The position numbers and the translations under genes are program-made. Below are positions 45,109 through 57,040 of a stretch of DNA of 64,000 nucleotides, in pieces. The stretch spans positions 52,519,267-52,583,266 of the forward strand of contig OX235270.1 of assembly GCA_944472135.2 (NCBI GenBank). Direction: 5' to 3'. The number at the start of each line of letters is the position of its first letter. The stretch's first letter is position 1. The notes under the pieces are model-generated. The model did not search any database and was not told the origin of the DNA. It was given only the letters and a program-made list of their open reading frames with translations. The DNA comes from Trichobilharzia regenti (Eukaryota > Platyhelminthes > Trematoda > Strigeidida > Schistosomatidae).

Positions 45109-45482
45109 CCCCAAAAGCTTCATATGAAATAAAAAAACTTACCGTAAAACAATAGAAGCTTAATTTATTGCTCACAAACAATACTACTACGATGCCAAAA
45201 TGAATAACTTTGATTTTAACCCAAGATTAAAACAACCCATTAATACTTCTTCACATTGAACAAAATTCAGAACTGGTAAATAAAAAGACAAGGATTTCAT
45301 TCATTCACTGTTAGCTTCTTTTACTTATCATAGTGCAAGTGTAGCACACAGAATAGAATCGAATACTAAGCAGTCAAGTGCAATAAGTCGTCAGCTTAAA
45401 TGATACTCTACTAACTTCTGCTCTCAAACAAAATAATGTAGGTAGTGTCCCAGTGTATGGAAATACTTAACGTTTTACTTAC

Positions 45483-45539
45483 CCAGTAACTTCGTCTAGT
45501 TTTCGAATGAGGTCATCCTTTAAAACGTTTAGAGCGTTT
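45483..45539 (-). CDS. JIP3: JIP3/JIP4-like scaffold protein, NALNV exon
   Basis: This is a 57-nt micro-exon. The acceptor AATTTCAG precedes A|AAC GCT, and the donor is ACTGG|GTAAGT. It encodes NALNVLKDDLIRKLDEVTG (using the split codons), closely matching the invariant NALNVVKNDLIAKVD block of JIP3/JIP4. It enters with one base completing Lys and leaves with two bases of a Gly codon, exactly matching both neighbours. Flanking introns are 8.0 kb upstream and 1.6 kb downstream. Confidence 0.92.
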
Positions 45540-45828
45540 CTGAAATTAGCGCAAATTTTAAGGGGAAAACAGATTAGTCCCAGTTTAATCGCTACTAAAT
45601 ACGCAATGCTAACACTTATAACATACTTATACAACACTTATGCTAATGAATAAGTATATTTAACAGTTCAAGCCACTATTGCCAAGTTAATTAATACACA
45701 GTGAGTATGTGATAAAGTAGCCTAGCAATAAGTCCCAAACCTATACACACAAAATAACTAGAAATTAACAATCGGTTACAGGCAATGGAGGATTTTCTTT
45801 ACATCAACAGGATCACTATGTAGAGATG
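45540..45828. other. JIP intron sequence
   Basis: Between the micro-exon and the LINE insertion. Nothing else was recognised. Confidence 0.4.
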
Positions 45829-48800
45829 CCCAGACCGATAGCTGCTACCTTGACATGGTGGTCGGGCTTGCACATCGCGATGACCCAACAAGCTACACTG
45901 GTTGGAACATATGTTCCTGCAGGTCCTACCACACCAGGAAGGTTGTTAGGATAGCGATTAGACTAAAAGCACTTACCGGTATTGTGTAAGAATCTTTCTT
46001 ACACTATGCTGGGGGTCTGAGGGCGAAGTCGTACTGATGGGGAACAGGAGTATGACAGCAGTGAGGTGTTTCCCTTAGATGACCAGCATGCCAGCTATGC
46101 TATCTCTCCACTCCAGAGAGAGGAGGTTAGAAAAGGTCGACCCCAAAAATTGTACATCCAGACTTACCCTGCGGTGGTCCGTAACCGGCGGTAAAATTAC
46201 TAATACGGAACCAATCCCAGAAACCAGTTCATACAGGCCGTGTGTGACAGGCCTCAAGCAGTTGTCCACTGGGCCCTGCGGTCATGCAACACTAGCCCTT
46301 TTTCTGCTTCAGGTGTATCCGAAGAATTAATCAACTTCCACGGTGTGGGCAGCCGCAAGTAACAACCGCCCACACACTTCCAAAAGCACACGAAGCCTTC
46401 CTGAGCATCATTCTCCTTTACTCACATCACCTTCCTCATCTTGCTTCTCTACTACAGTTAGTACTATTCTGAAGGCCAATGAGTCATTTTCACTTCACTC
46501 TGTGAACACGAACAACGGTGAGAGCCATCAAAACACCCCAGATAGCCTTTTAAAGCCACGTCACCAACTTCATATTGGAGCTTTCAACGTCAATAACCCC
46601 TGCCAAATCGGACAACATGCATCACTAGCAAGAACTCTGGCATCTCAAGCCATGGATTTACATTGTGTTTCGGAGACACACATACAAGACTCGAGTGTGG
46701 TCATTCACTTAACCTCAACCTGGCCAAAATGGTGAATCTACAAAATTCACTTTAAGGGTGTCAGGAGACCCCTCAGCTAGTACGCGAGGACTCGCAGGTT
46801 TAGGGATAGCAATGAGTGTTAAGGCGGAAAAATCACTTCTCGACTGGATCCCAGTAGATAGTCGTATGTGTACGGTCCGTCTGAATGGGTCCGTTAAAAG
46901 AAGGAAAGGCGGCGCTACCCGTCGTTGTCTTCTCGTAGTCGCCGCTTACGCCTCAACAGACTGCAGTTCGGACGAACTAAAGGATGGCTTCTACTAGAAA
47001 TTGTCTAGTCAACTGCCGAAAGCAAAACGTTCACATATAGTTGTTTTAGCAGGCAACTTCAATGACGAAGTAGGGAAGTTGTGCCAGACTGAGAAGTATG
47101 TAGGTGGTACGTACGGAGTCCCCTGCCGACGAACCGACAACGGTTATCGTCTTCTACAGTTCTGCACAGATAATCATCTGTTCCTACTCAGCACTAACTT
47201 TAGGCACAAAGAGAGACATTGTATAACCTGGCGACCTCCATCACCAAATCAACGCTGGACTCAGATAGACCACATAGCGATAGGGTATCTTTGACGAAGG
47301 TCAGTAGAAGACTGCCGCTCCTTCTCGAATACATGCGTAGACTCTGATCACGCTCTGGTTCGCGCACATTTATGCTTACGACTAAGCGGACATAAGAAAT
47401 CGACGGCAGCGAAACAGTTACGTCCCCAACTAGATCGAGACTCTATGTCCCTATTTAAGGAAGAAATAGCGAAATGAGTGTCTGAGGTCGACAGCAGGAC
47501 TCCACCTAAGGTAGCCTGGCACATCATACAGTTAGCTATAGACACAGCTGCAAAAGCTGTTAATAACCTGAAACCAAAACTTAGCAAGAAGTAGTGGATT
47601 TCTAGCACCTCATCGGAACTGATTGACAATGGAAGAATGATTCCGGCGAGCCCCGAATATGATGAGGAGCGAAAGCTGCTCAAATGCAAACTAACAAGAA
47701 GCCTTCGCAACGACAGTGAATAGTGGTGAGCGACAAAAGCAAAAGAGATGAAGAAAGCATCGACGATTGGTAACACCAGACAAATATTTAGACTTATCAG
47801 GGAAACAGGTGGTAAAAGGCAAACGGTAAGTGAAACAATCTCTGAGGAAGATTGCACTATAATTAGCTCCCAGGATAGACGACTAGCACGTTGGAAAGAA
47901 CAGTTTGAGGAGCAGTTAGAATTGGCCTACAGCCACGCTCAACTAACTCAGCATGTAACACCTCCCTGAATGGGATATAGACACAGGTCCTCCGTCACTA
48001 ACTGAGGTTAATAAGACGGCCACTAGTCTGAAACGAGGCGAAGCAGCAGGACCTGATGGAATGCGCGTCAGTGGCACAGTGGTTAGGACTCTCGCCCACC
48101 ATGCACACGCCGACGCACACCTGATATCTATGGTTGGCCTGCAAAATTTGGGCTACCGATATCCACTCTGAAAATTCCATACTTGTACCAAAAATACGGT
48201 GTGGAATCAAGCTGTAATAAAAAAAATGACTCCAGAGGTGTTTAAGTACGGTGGAAACAGTTTTCTGTCTGCGTTAACTAAGGTAGTAGTAAGCGTCTGG
48301 GAACCAGAGGAAGTCCCGTCGGGTTGGTGATTATACCCATATACAAGAAGGGAGACAAGTCTTCCTGTGATAATCACAGAGGGATTAGCTTGACTAATAT
48401 AGTATCTAAAGTCCTAGACTCAATAATATTGCGTAGACTAAGTGGTGCTCGGGAGGCACAAACACGAGAGAACCAGGCAGGCTTTAGACCAGGAAGAGGG
48501 TGTATTGATCATATCTTCACCCTTTGACAGATTCTAGAACATATGCATTCTTACCGGCATCCAACAATCATTATATTTCTTCACCTAAAGGTAACATTCG
48601 ACCCTGTCGACCGAGAGGTACTCTGGCGATGCTTGGCTGTAAAGGGAATCCCGAGAAAATACATTGCACTGATCAAGGAACTCTACTCAAACTCATGTAG
48701 CTTACGGCGAGCTGTCATCTGAACTGGTGACGACTAGTGGTGTCCGTCAGGGATGCCCATTATCCCCATTTCTATTCAATTTCATCATAGATATCGTAGT

Positions 48801-49890
48801 AATTGACTCAACCCTAACTCACTTCAGAGAATCAGGGATTGACTTGCTACCAGGGAATAGAATATGCAGACGATATACTCCTTCTAGGCGAGGACGCTGA
48901 GAGAATGCAGTCTTCTGAACATACTGAGCTGCAATCTACGAATGTTTGGCATGCGATTCGCTCCCGCCAAATGCAAGATGATGTTACCGGACTGGACTAC
49001 ACTGACTCCTAGTTTAGAAATAGGGAGTGAAGTGGTAAAGCACGTTGACCGTTTCACTTATTTGGGGAGTACCATCAGCCTCAACGGGTTGATCTCTGAC
49101 GAAATCTCAGCACGGATACAGAGGGCTAGTTTCGCATATTCCAATTTACGCCGTCTCTGGCGTAGACGCGATATCCGACTATCGACCAAAGGGCGAGTGT
49201 ACTGCTCAGCAGTTCGCTCCGCCCTCCTTTATGGCTGTGAGACCTGGCCATTGAGAGTGGAAGACATGAAAAGCGTGACTAGCTGTCTTTGATCATGGGT
49301 GCCTGCGTTCTATCTCCCGTGTGAAGTGGTATAATAAGGTAAGCACATTGAGGTTAGGCATCGGTCGAGTTCTAGGTAAGGAGGGGAAGTCAATCGACGA
49401 GCTTGTGAAGTTACATCGACTGACATGGTTAGGAAACGTGTTACGAGACCTAGTCATCGCCTTCCTCGACGAGTAATGTTAGCTGATATAAGGTCAGGCT
49501 GGAAAAGAGCTAGCGGAGGTCAAACAGAAACATGGCACCAGTCAATGAAATCTACAACAGTTAGTTTAAGCCATGTAGGAAGGTGTAGACTTCCTGGTTG
49601 GGGTCCTCGGGACAGTAAAAATCAATGGTTGGAAACAATTGGTGATATGGCTCAAAATCGTTCTCAGTGATGGAGCAAATGCATCCACTCCTTGTGACTT
49701 ACGATTTCCAATGAGACTACATTGTTCTTCGTTACTACTATTCCTTTGTCTCATACCTCTGTTTACTGTCTCTATTATACATTTCTTCTACTTTCTTCTT
49801 TTGCTATGTGTGATACATGGAGTGTGGCGACTTCAACTGCCGTACATTGGTGCAAAGCTCTATGTCGGAAACAGAGAGACAGACACGTTT
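45829..49890 (+). mobile_element. Full-length but decayed LINE of the 58-kb family
   Basis: It is collinear with 57,902-61,660 from the 5' UTR (GCTGCTACCTTGACATGGTG) to the 3' UTR. Pieces of the endonuclease (SETHIQDSS near 46,670; LAGNFNDEVGKL near 47,050; [11 protein letters not shown] near 47,255) and RT ([18 protein letters not shown] near 48,475; EYADD-like near 48,860) are readable. The C-terminal half (CKMMLPDWTTLTP, GCETWPLRVEDM) is also readable. At least eight stops or frameshifts and an internal SINE make it a pseudo-copy. It lies in the large JIP intron in antisense orientation. The copy of its last 390 nt at 22,046 is almost identical, so both belong to one subfamily. Confidence 0.9.
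48062..48229 (+). repeat. tRNA-derived SINE inserted in the LINE
   Basis: It is the same family as 42,779 (GTGGCACAGTGGTTAGGACT, GGGCTACCGATATC, CTTGTACCAAAAATAC) and ends in an A run. It interrupts the LINE codons for AGPDG...TPEVFKYG. AATG on both sides may be a 4-nt target duplication. The B-box half of its head is deleted, so it cannot drive its own transcription well. Confidence 0.85.
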
Positions 49891-50321
49891 TTAAATAATA
49901 CCAAGTCATTTAAACTAATAGGTCAGCCCAAAATATATTTGCCTGAAATGTAAGTTGTAATATGGTATTTATGAATTCATAGGTCCTATGCTATTTCTTC
50001 TGCCATACTGGAGTACACAGTACCTAGTGGCTTTAGTCAGTCTGTTTGGCACGCCATAGACTCTATGTCCTTATGGTATGTTAAAAATGGGTGTTCTAGT
50101 AGCTAACTACTTATGGTCACTACTACACCTTTATTCAACCACTCTGATAGTTAGTCCCAAAAACAGTCCGGTATTAGATCATTCGGTACAAACATGCCAC
50201 AATTTCAGTGTTGAAGAATCTTTCCCTATCACCCCTTTTGAGAAGATTGATGATTAGTAAGATGTTTTCCTGGGGGTTTATCTGGAACCTTTGAGCTTGT
50301 TGTTGACGTCTGTCGTTTCGT
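49891..50321. other. JIP intron sequence, possibly LTR-element flank
   Basis: No recognised gene. It may contain the lost pol/3' part of the neighbouring gag-protease element, but no motif is readable. Confidence 0.35.
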
Positions 50322-51758
50322 CTACCTGTTGGGTTTGCGGCTTCGATTTCGTCTGGAATTGTCTGACATTTTATGCTTCTTGACTGCATTGAATAGCAAA
50401 TTTAGTGGGACATCAGCCAGATGCAAACGATCGAACCAATCAAGTCCCAAAAGATTTAAATCACTCTTGGTGACGTAACAAATTCCTGTGAATTTGATAT
50501 TGCGGAATGAAACAGAACATTTGAGTTCACCAATTAGTTTGAGCCGCCCACCACAGGCGCTGAGAAGAGTCTGGGAAGTATTTGTGACAGGTGGTCTGCC
50601 AATATTATTCCAAATTTTCTCTGATATAACAGTAATATCAGAGGCAGTATCTAGCTGCAGACGTGTATCATGACCATTCATCTGAAGATCAAGATATTTC
50701 CGCATACCTGGTGTTGTAACTTGACAGGCTGCGAGTAGACTCAATGACCTCCTTGGAGATTTAGGACCAACAGTTTGTCGAGCTTTCGCTGGATTATGAT
50801 ATCTGGGTTTGCGTGGCTGACAAAATCCATTTTTATGACCAATGATTTTGCACTTGCTGCAACGATGATTTTTGTATGGACAAGACTTTACAAAGTGCCA
50901 CGCGCCACAATGCCAGCATGGTGGTGGTGGGGTCTTCTTTGCAGTATTTTGTGAAGTTGGACGAGTATGTGTAGATTTCCGCGGAACATTAGAAGAAGGT
51001 GGGTCAGGACTGGATGATGAGAGATTTTCGCTCTTTCGTAATGCATGAATGTCAGAGCTTCTCGAAGGTGTTGATTCGACCAGGTGCGTGTCTTTCTGCA
51101 AATTAATCAGCCGTTGATATTCATCAGCTATGTCATGTAATGTTAACTTGGGATTTTGTCCTAGATGATTGAGCAGTCGAGTTCGGATATCTGTGAAACG
51201 AGGAGATTGAAGACTGCATATGAGAATCAAGGCTTTGAATTGATCATCTGTTAAGGACCTGAGTCGAAATCTCCCAGATTCTCGGTTGACTATGCCAACG
51301 TGAGTAAGAAAATCATCATTTTCATTCATTGTCAGCTTGAGGCAACGATAACGTATGCTGAATAATGAGGAGTGGTCTCCAAAATGTTCACGCAGCAGCT
51401 TTATTGTATCATCGAAACACTTGTCACGTGGTTTCTGGGGTAAAATTAGGTTGCAGTACCGTTCATATTCTACCGGACCCAATTTACGTAACAACACTCG
51501 CACCTTCCAGGCATCGTCTTGTGAGGCGAGATCAACTGTGAATAAATCCTCATATCGTTGATACCATGTGTCAAAAGTGACATTCGCATCTGGATTATAA
51601 TTGAACTGTGAAATACTATTCACAATGCCGTCGACAGATGGTAGCATGGTATGATTCGGATTGCTTGAAGGTGAAGTTGGACCAGTCTATTGGTTGGCGA
51701 ACATTTCCATTAATTTCATTTGTTGTTCGAATAGTAATTCCAATTTAGAAGAATCCAT
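50322..51758 (-). pseudogene. Gag-protease remnant of a CsRn1/Boudicca-like LTR element
   Basis: A 441-codon open frame (51,647-50,322, minus) carries Gag sequence and two zinc knuckles. The first is the non-standard C244-x2-C247-x3-H251-x4-C256 and the second the standard C263-x2-C266-x4-H271-x4-C276. An aspartic protease follows with D333-T-A-S. An ATG further upstream at 51,758-51,756 starts the same frame, but a TAG at 51,689-51,687 (codon 24) breaks it. After the protease the frame ends, and RT, RNase H and integrase are missing. The Gag and double knuckle resemble the CsRn1/Boudicca branch of flatworm Gypsy elements. It is in the large JIP intron, same strand as the gene. Confidence 0.8.
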
Positions 51759-52300
51759 AGTTTTCCCCATCGCCAAATTATTATGTACTCGTCGCCAAAT
51801 TATTGTTATGTACTGGTCGAGAATTTAATAGTCCTGACGCAAGAAAGACGGAAATCAGACGACCACTAGGTTTGCGATGGATACTTCTATTTTCCAAACA
51901 CAAGGAGAATCAAATATGTATCACACAACAGTGTGAGAGCAAAATTGATATGTATCCACATATATATATTTATGTGTGTGTGTGCATGTTGGTCTCTCTT
52001 TCTATTTGCTCGCTTAGTCTGTGACCATTTCACTTGTATGAACTTGTATCCTTTAATAATGTGTATTCTCCTTATATTATATTATATATAATATGAGTGT
52101 TTGTTGACAGTCCGTTGCTTGGTGACATATATCCATATTATATGTTTGGATGTTGACATGTCTGCTATATGTATATATAGATCGATACTTCATTGTGATT
52201 AGCCATTCATGTTAAGACTGTCTAATGATTGTTTACACCCTTGTCATATATATATTTCGTTCTCACAATTCTGTGTGAACTACTTTACAACTACTTTACT
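51759..52300 (-). repeat. 5' leader and LTR of the gag-protease element
   Basis: Upstream of gag on the minus strand is a leader (GGCGATGGGGAAAACTATGG, GGCGACGAGTACATAA) and then an LTR whose end reads ATTCTCGACCAGTACATAAC. The LTR is recognised because the same blocks recur, inverted, at 52,330-52,840. Its 5' end is not certain. Confidence 0.65.
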
Positions 52301-52329
52301 TACTTACCACTTTGGTGTGAGACCATTTA

Positions 52330-52840
52330 TTTTCGTCTCCTTGTGTTTGGACAATAGAAGTATCATCGCAAACCTAGTGGTCTTCTGATTTCCGCCTTCT
52401 CGCGTCAGGACTATTAGTTTCTCGACCAGACCATAACAATAATTTAGCGACGAGTACATAACAATTTGGCGACGGGGAAAACTAGTACTTAACAAAAATA
52501 TATATGAATGTCCAAACAAGTGTGTGAACAAATCAATAGACAGTCTTAACATGATTGGCTAATTATAATGGAGTATCGATCCATATATACATAGCGAAAT
52601 ATAATAGACTGTCAAAAAAACACATTATATGGATATATATATCACCAAGATCAGTCTGTCAACAAACACACATATTATATATAATATAAGGGGAATATAC
52701 ATTGTTAAAGGAGACAGGTTCATCAAAGTGAAATGGTCACAGACTAAGAGAGCAACAGAAAGAGAGAGACCACCATATATGTATATATTATATATTTATA
52801 TATATGGATACATATCAGAATCCCGTTCTAAAAATTTAGT
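52330..52840 (+). repeat. Second LTR copy pieces in opposite orientation
   Basis: On the plus strand 52,338-52,440 carries the LTR end (CTCCTTGTGTTTGGACAATA ... CTCGACCAGACCATAACA). It is followed by the same leader (TTTGGCGACGGGGAAAACTA, to about 52,490) and then by the LTR beginning (GACAGTCTTAACATGATTGG ... GGTCACAGACTAAG, to about 52,840). The order LTR end, leader, LTR start suggests an LTR-internal-LTR unit that lost nearly all of its interior. Confidence 0.65.
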
Positions 52841-53579
52841 GTTTTCAATGGTATAATGAAATGGTGTTATGTTATTTACATAGTCTGAGTAGCATTGCAA
52901 ATACAGATAGCTGGAAGTGGATTATGATTAAAACACATTCTAAACAAACCAGTCTACTGAATTTTCCCAAATTCAAATGGCTTATTTCTACACTACTTAC
53001 ATGATGATTCTACAAAATTTTGGCGATGGTTATAAAAAGAATGATGTTACAATAGTAAGTTTCATAAATCCCCCGAGCCCTGATATTCATGTTTCAGAGG
53101 TACATAAATATGACAAAGTGTACAGTCACATGTACAACTCTCACCTAGAAACTAGAAACAAACAACACTATACTAATTATTCTCGAACGATTAGACAGAG
53201 AATTTAATCCAGTCCTGCGAGGAACTAAATACAATCAGAGTATATAAGGACTGACATATCCTGATAAGGATGCACTTCCCAACTTCTAAAAGATCATTTC
53301 TTCTTACCTCAAGCTGCAAATATATTCCTAAATGCTTGGAACGTATGTTTACAGCGTCTAAACGACAAAGTCTCTCAACAGCCGACACAAGAATAAACTG
53401 TGTATCGTACCTTCAAAATGAGAATCAATTCAACCTCAGTAAAGAAATGAACACCTGTAAAATGAATAAGCATTTCTTAAAACCAGCAATTATACGCCAT
53501 AACTTGATGAAAATTTAAGTCATTACACAGAAGAAATATTGTTGATGAATTCGTAAAATAAGTGGCAAAACAAACTTAC
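52841..53579. other. JIP intron sequence
   Basis: An 83-codon frame at 53,270-53,518 has no recognised domain. Nothing else was seen. Confidence 0.4.
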
Positions 53580-53637
53580 TTTGTCTCATACAAATCAGTA
53601 TTCTCTTTAATTAACTTTTCAACTTCTTTCATCATGC
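53580..53637 (-). CDS. JIP3: JIP3/JIP4-like scaffold protein, exon upstream of NALNV
   Basis: A 58-nt exon lies between acceptor CGTTTAG and donor ACAAA|GTAAGT. It encodes (G)MMKEVEKLIKENTDLYET plus a split Lys codon, matching the GKEVENLILENTQLLETK block that in JIP3/JIP4 directly precedes NALNV. The first two bases (GC) complete a codon, consistent with the Gly seen at this place in the family (FFGMGKEV-type). Upstream exons for the N-terminal RH1 domain would lie to the right but were not recognised. Confidence 0.9.
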
Positions 53638-54133
53638 CTAAACGGAAAATTGACAAAATAGATACCAAAATAAATTAGAGTATAAAACACAAATATTAAC
53701 TGAAAGCAGAGTAAAGAGTAAGAGCGAAAAACTCAATCAACCCAGTGTGTTATGAGATCCAAAGGAAGTAAAAGCAAAGTGAATTCAGTGCATTTTTTAT
53801 TTGAGAAGTAATGAATTAGTTGGCAGACATATTTACCAAATATAAAAGCATGGATTATACGTCAAAATAGAATAAAAACATTTACTGTTCATATCGGTCA
53901 AATAATAATAAATACAATTGTGGAAGTATATCAAAATTAAGAAAATTGTATAAATCTAACATTGATTAAATTTAGAAAACATCAGAACACTGATGTGAAA
54001 CTAATTTCAAGTGTATAACCACTAATATTACATGTGGTGAAGCCGCTGTAGACTATTGAGATTTTTTAACCTTTGATTAAACAACCAACAACAGTAAGAT
54101 AATATAAAACGAGCAACAAAGGTTAATAAGGCA
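53638..54133. other. AT-rich spacer or JIP intron
   Basis: Nothing recognised. Confidence 0.4.
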
Positions 54134-54554
54134 GAATTTAATGGATTCATCAAATTTCGGTAGAATTCTTCAGCTGAACACTCTATACACAGAGATATAT
54201 TATTGATATTTTATTCTGCCTCTTATCAGTAGCGTTATCTTAACTCGTTTCAGCAATATTAGTATAACTATTACAATTAATATTACTCAGTTCGCAATTC
54301 TTGATATAGTTAAGTTCATCTAGGTGATGTAATTGAATTGCAATGCATTTTATCTTAATTTTAATCTCTCATACTCCTTTCCCCTTATCTATTTGAACAT
54401 AACCTGAAAAACATTCACACGTATTATTTTGCATGACCAATTCAATGTAGTTTACTTGTTTATCAATCTTATGTCTTCAAATGTATGTTTATATACCTGT
54501 ATATAGAGTATTCAGCTGAAGAGTTCTACCAAAATTTGATGAATTCATTAAATC
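54134..54554. repeat. Foldback element with 58-nt terminal inverted repeats
   Basis: Left arm 54,134-54,192 (GAATTTAATGGATTCATCAA, then TTCAGCTGAACACTCTATAC) is the reverse complement of 54,497-54,554 with about five mismatches. The roughly 304-nt interior is AT-rich with no ORF. It looks like a non-autonomous DNA element or an old inverted insertion pair. Confidence 0.75.
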
Positions 54555-55339
54555 CAATTTTATTAAATTTTATAGCTATTTTTTAATTTGTATCGGGAAG
54601 AAATGTTTCCAGTAAGATAATTACAACAGATTTACAAAAACCAGATAAGTGAACTAACACCATTTATCTATGACACTGTGATAATGAATATATTGAATAT
54701 GTGACTAAGACGCCTTATTACATTAACTTCATCTGTCTGAATGCTTTTGCTATGGGTACAAATGGATTAGGAAAGAGTATGACTGATAAGAATAAGAATA
54801 TCATCGGCAGTATTGTTATTATTGTTGTTTATTATATTTAAACTTGAATCAGTATCTCATATTTACGCAGATATTTGTAATATGCAGATAAATATTAAGG
54901 CAGAAAATAATTAAGTGCCAGCAGCCTAAGTATAGATAGGCAGAGATGGACCACTGACACAGAGCAGGCGATAAACATAAAAATCCAGTGACAACGACTC
55001 CGGACTCCTGAAGTATTCGCAGTTTGAAGGGAGAACGATGTATTCTAAAGAAAAATTATTATAACCACTTAAAATATCATTCCATTTTTTGTGATGTAGC
55101 AGTGATGGTCAGATACATCTGATTCCGAATTAATTCCTACTTATTTCTGAATTCCCCTTGAAGTTCCAAAACACTTAAAGACCTCCAATGAATCAGTTAC
55201 TGCCCGAATTATGCGGATGCCCGTTTTTATTTAATAGCTACATTATAGTGATACATGCATAAGAATTTATAGATTCGTGAGTAAACTTTTGAAGCATTTA
55301 CAGACTAGGAGATGAAATTCGCGGAGTTTTGCTAGGTTG
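54555..55339. other. AT-rich spacer
   Basis: Nothing recognised. Confidence 0.4.
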
Positions 55340-55625
55340 TGTGTGTGTGGCCAGTGTGGATCAACATGCGTAAGGTGGGATTCTTGCCGATAACATCAGA
55401 CTGAGATGGCGTTTTATCACGGATTGACTGAAATTGGAATTCATATCCTAATAGAATTCAAATAAGCAGCTAACTGGTGACGTGCTCACCGAGTAACCTG
55501 AAGGTCGTGGGTTCCATCTCTTATGGGGTCATAGCTGTGTACTGTGAGGGGTCTAGAACTAGTGCGAAACAGTTGTTCAGTAGTCCCTGATTTCAAATGA
55601 CTCTTTAACTTGCAGAAATCCTAGG
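55340..55625 (+). repeat. Old tRNA-headed SINE with hammerhead-like domain
   Basis: The order of blocks follows the copies at 680 and 33,425: a TCACGGATTGA-like left end, GAATTCATATCC, GGTCGTGGGTTCCATCTC (B-box region), GTGTACTGTGAGGGGTC...GCGAAACAGTTGTTCAGTA (hammerhead region, with GAAA kept and CTGATGA lost) and a TTCAAATGACTCTTTAACT tail. It is strongly worn. Confidence 0.55.
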
Positions 55626-55964
55626 TCCACACCACAATCCTCCCAAACATTCTGACTAGGCGGTGTTTTCATACATGGATGTTTAAATCCGAATTCAGGT
55701 ACCACTTTCAACAAACCTGAACACTAAAATTTAGTACTTTCTAATCCAAGTCTTTGATTTCCTAACAGTAGAAATTGTATTACAATGAATGAGAACAACG
55801 TATAACTATGCTGCGGTGTTTATAGATATGCTGGACTGCATGAGAATTAAAAAATTATATGAATTATTACAAAGTCTGTGTACTGAGTTCAACTGCAGTA
55901 TTGTCATGACACCTTCAACAACTTCGTTAGATTCATATTAGCTGTATTGTATTTGCGTCAATAA

Positions 55965-56150
55965 TCTAGTAGTAGAACACTCACCAGCCAGGCACGTGGC
56001 TGGACTTCAATTCCCAGCCGACACACTCCTTGATGAAGAGGAAAGGTTGGACTACGTTGGCTAGCAACCTCACTTCATAGAAACAACACCACCGATACTG
56101 AAACTTCAAAGCTGAAGCCTGGGGTCATATGTTCCACTCGGAATGCAAAG
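55965..56150 (+). repeat. tRNA-derived SINE (family of 34,265)
   Basis: The worn head (CACTCACCAGCCAGGCACGT, GGACTTCAATTCCCAGCC) is followed by the 3' segment shared with 34,265-34,400 and an A-rich end. Confidence 0.5.
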
Positions 56151-56344
56151 GAATGAAAAAATATTATACTTAGTTCTAACGCTTAAGCCCATACATAAAT
56201 ATGCATACCCATACAAATGTAAACAGCTTAATAACTTATTCGTTTTTCAGTAATAACAACACATGCTTGGATACCTATTATGATACAAAAAAGTGTGACA
56301 GTTATGAAAATCATTTTTTAATTGATAACACTTGAATGACTTGC

Positions 56345-56424
56345 AGAGTTTTCAACGTAAAACTTTGCGCAGAAGTGCAGCAGTACAAGCCATCATACTC
56401 CATACAGAACACAAAGAGAGAAAC

Positions 56425-56467
<43 letters not shown>
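56345..56467 (-). mobile_element. LINE 3' UTR fragment followed by (AT)n
   Basis: The reverse complement of 56,345-56,428 resembles the 58-kb-family 3' UTR (TTTGTGTTCTGTATGGAGTA ... GCTGCACTTCTGCGCAAAGT). An (AT)n tract occupies about 56,430-56,467. Confidence 0.6.
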
Positions 56468-56472
<5 letters not shown>

Positions 56473-56964
56473 AACAGAAATATACAAGAAAAAGAATAGG
56501 TATGTGTAGAATAATGAACATTTAATAGATCACAAAGAATGAATATGTATGTGTGCCCAAAGATCACGGAAGCACAGTAGTACTAGTGGTCCTTACATAT
56601 TAAGAATGGCTCATAATATACAAAAATCCGTGTACAGCCTAACTCAGTTTCATCCTACAGCTGGAAGGCTATATTTCAAGAGTCAAATAATTTGTTGTTT
56701 AAAACGTAAGAAAAAGATCAGTGTAATACATATTCTCACAAAGAAGTAAAATCTTGCTTAGTCATATGAAACGTCTTGTGTTTAAAGACGATAATTGTAG
56801 GTATCTCAACAACACTTTGTCTATTAATAAAACGTATCTTCTAAACTAGAAAACTGCACAATTGTTGTCGATGTTAATTTCAAATAGTCTACAACCATGG
56901 TAAGCGAAATTATTATTGATCCGGCTGGATCTTATTGACTGAGTTTCAATGTAGAAATTAGCAC

Positions 56965-57040
56965 AGAATACAGATGTTCAAGTTGTCACACTCCATGTAA
57001 GCATACAAATGTAGACAAAGGAAGAGATTCGAACGAACCT
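56965..57040 (-). mobile_element. Short LINE 3' UTR fragment
   Basis: The reverse complement contains ACATGGAGTGTGACAACTTG, the same 3' UTR segment as at 49,815 and 61,590. It is heavily truncated. Confidence 0.5.
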
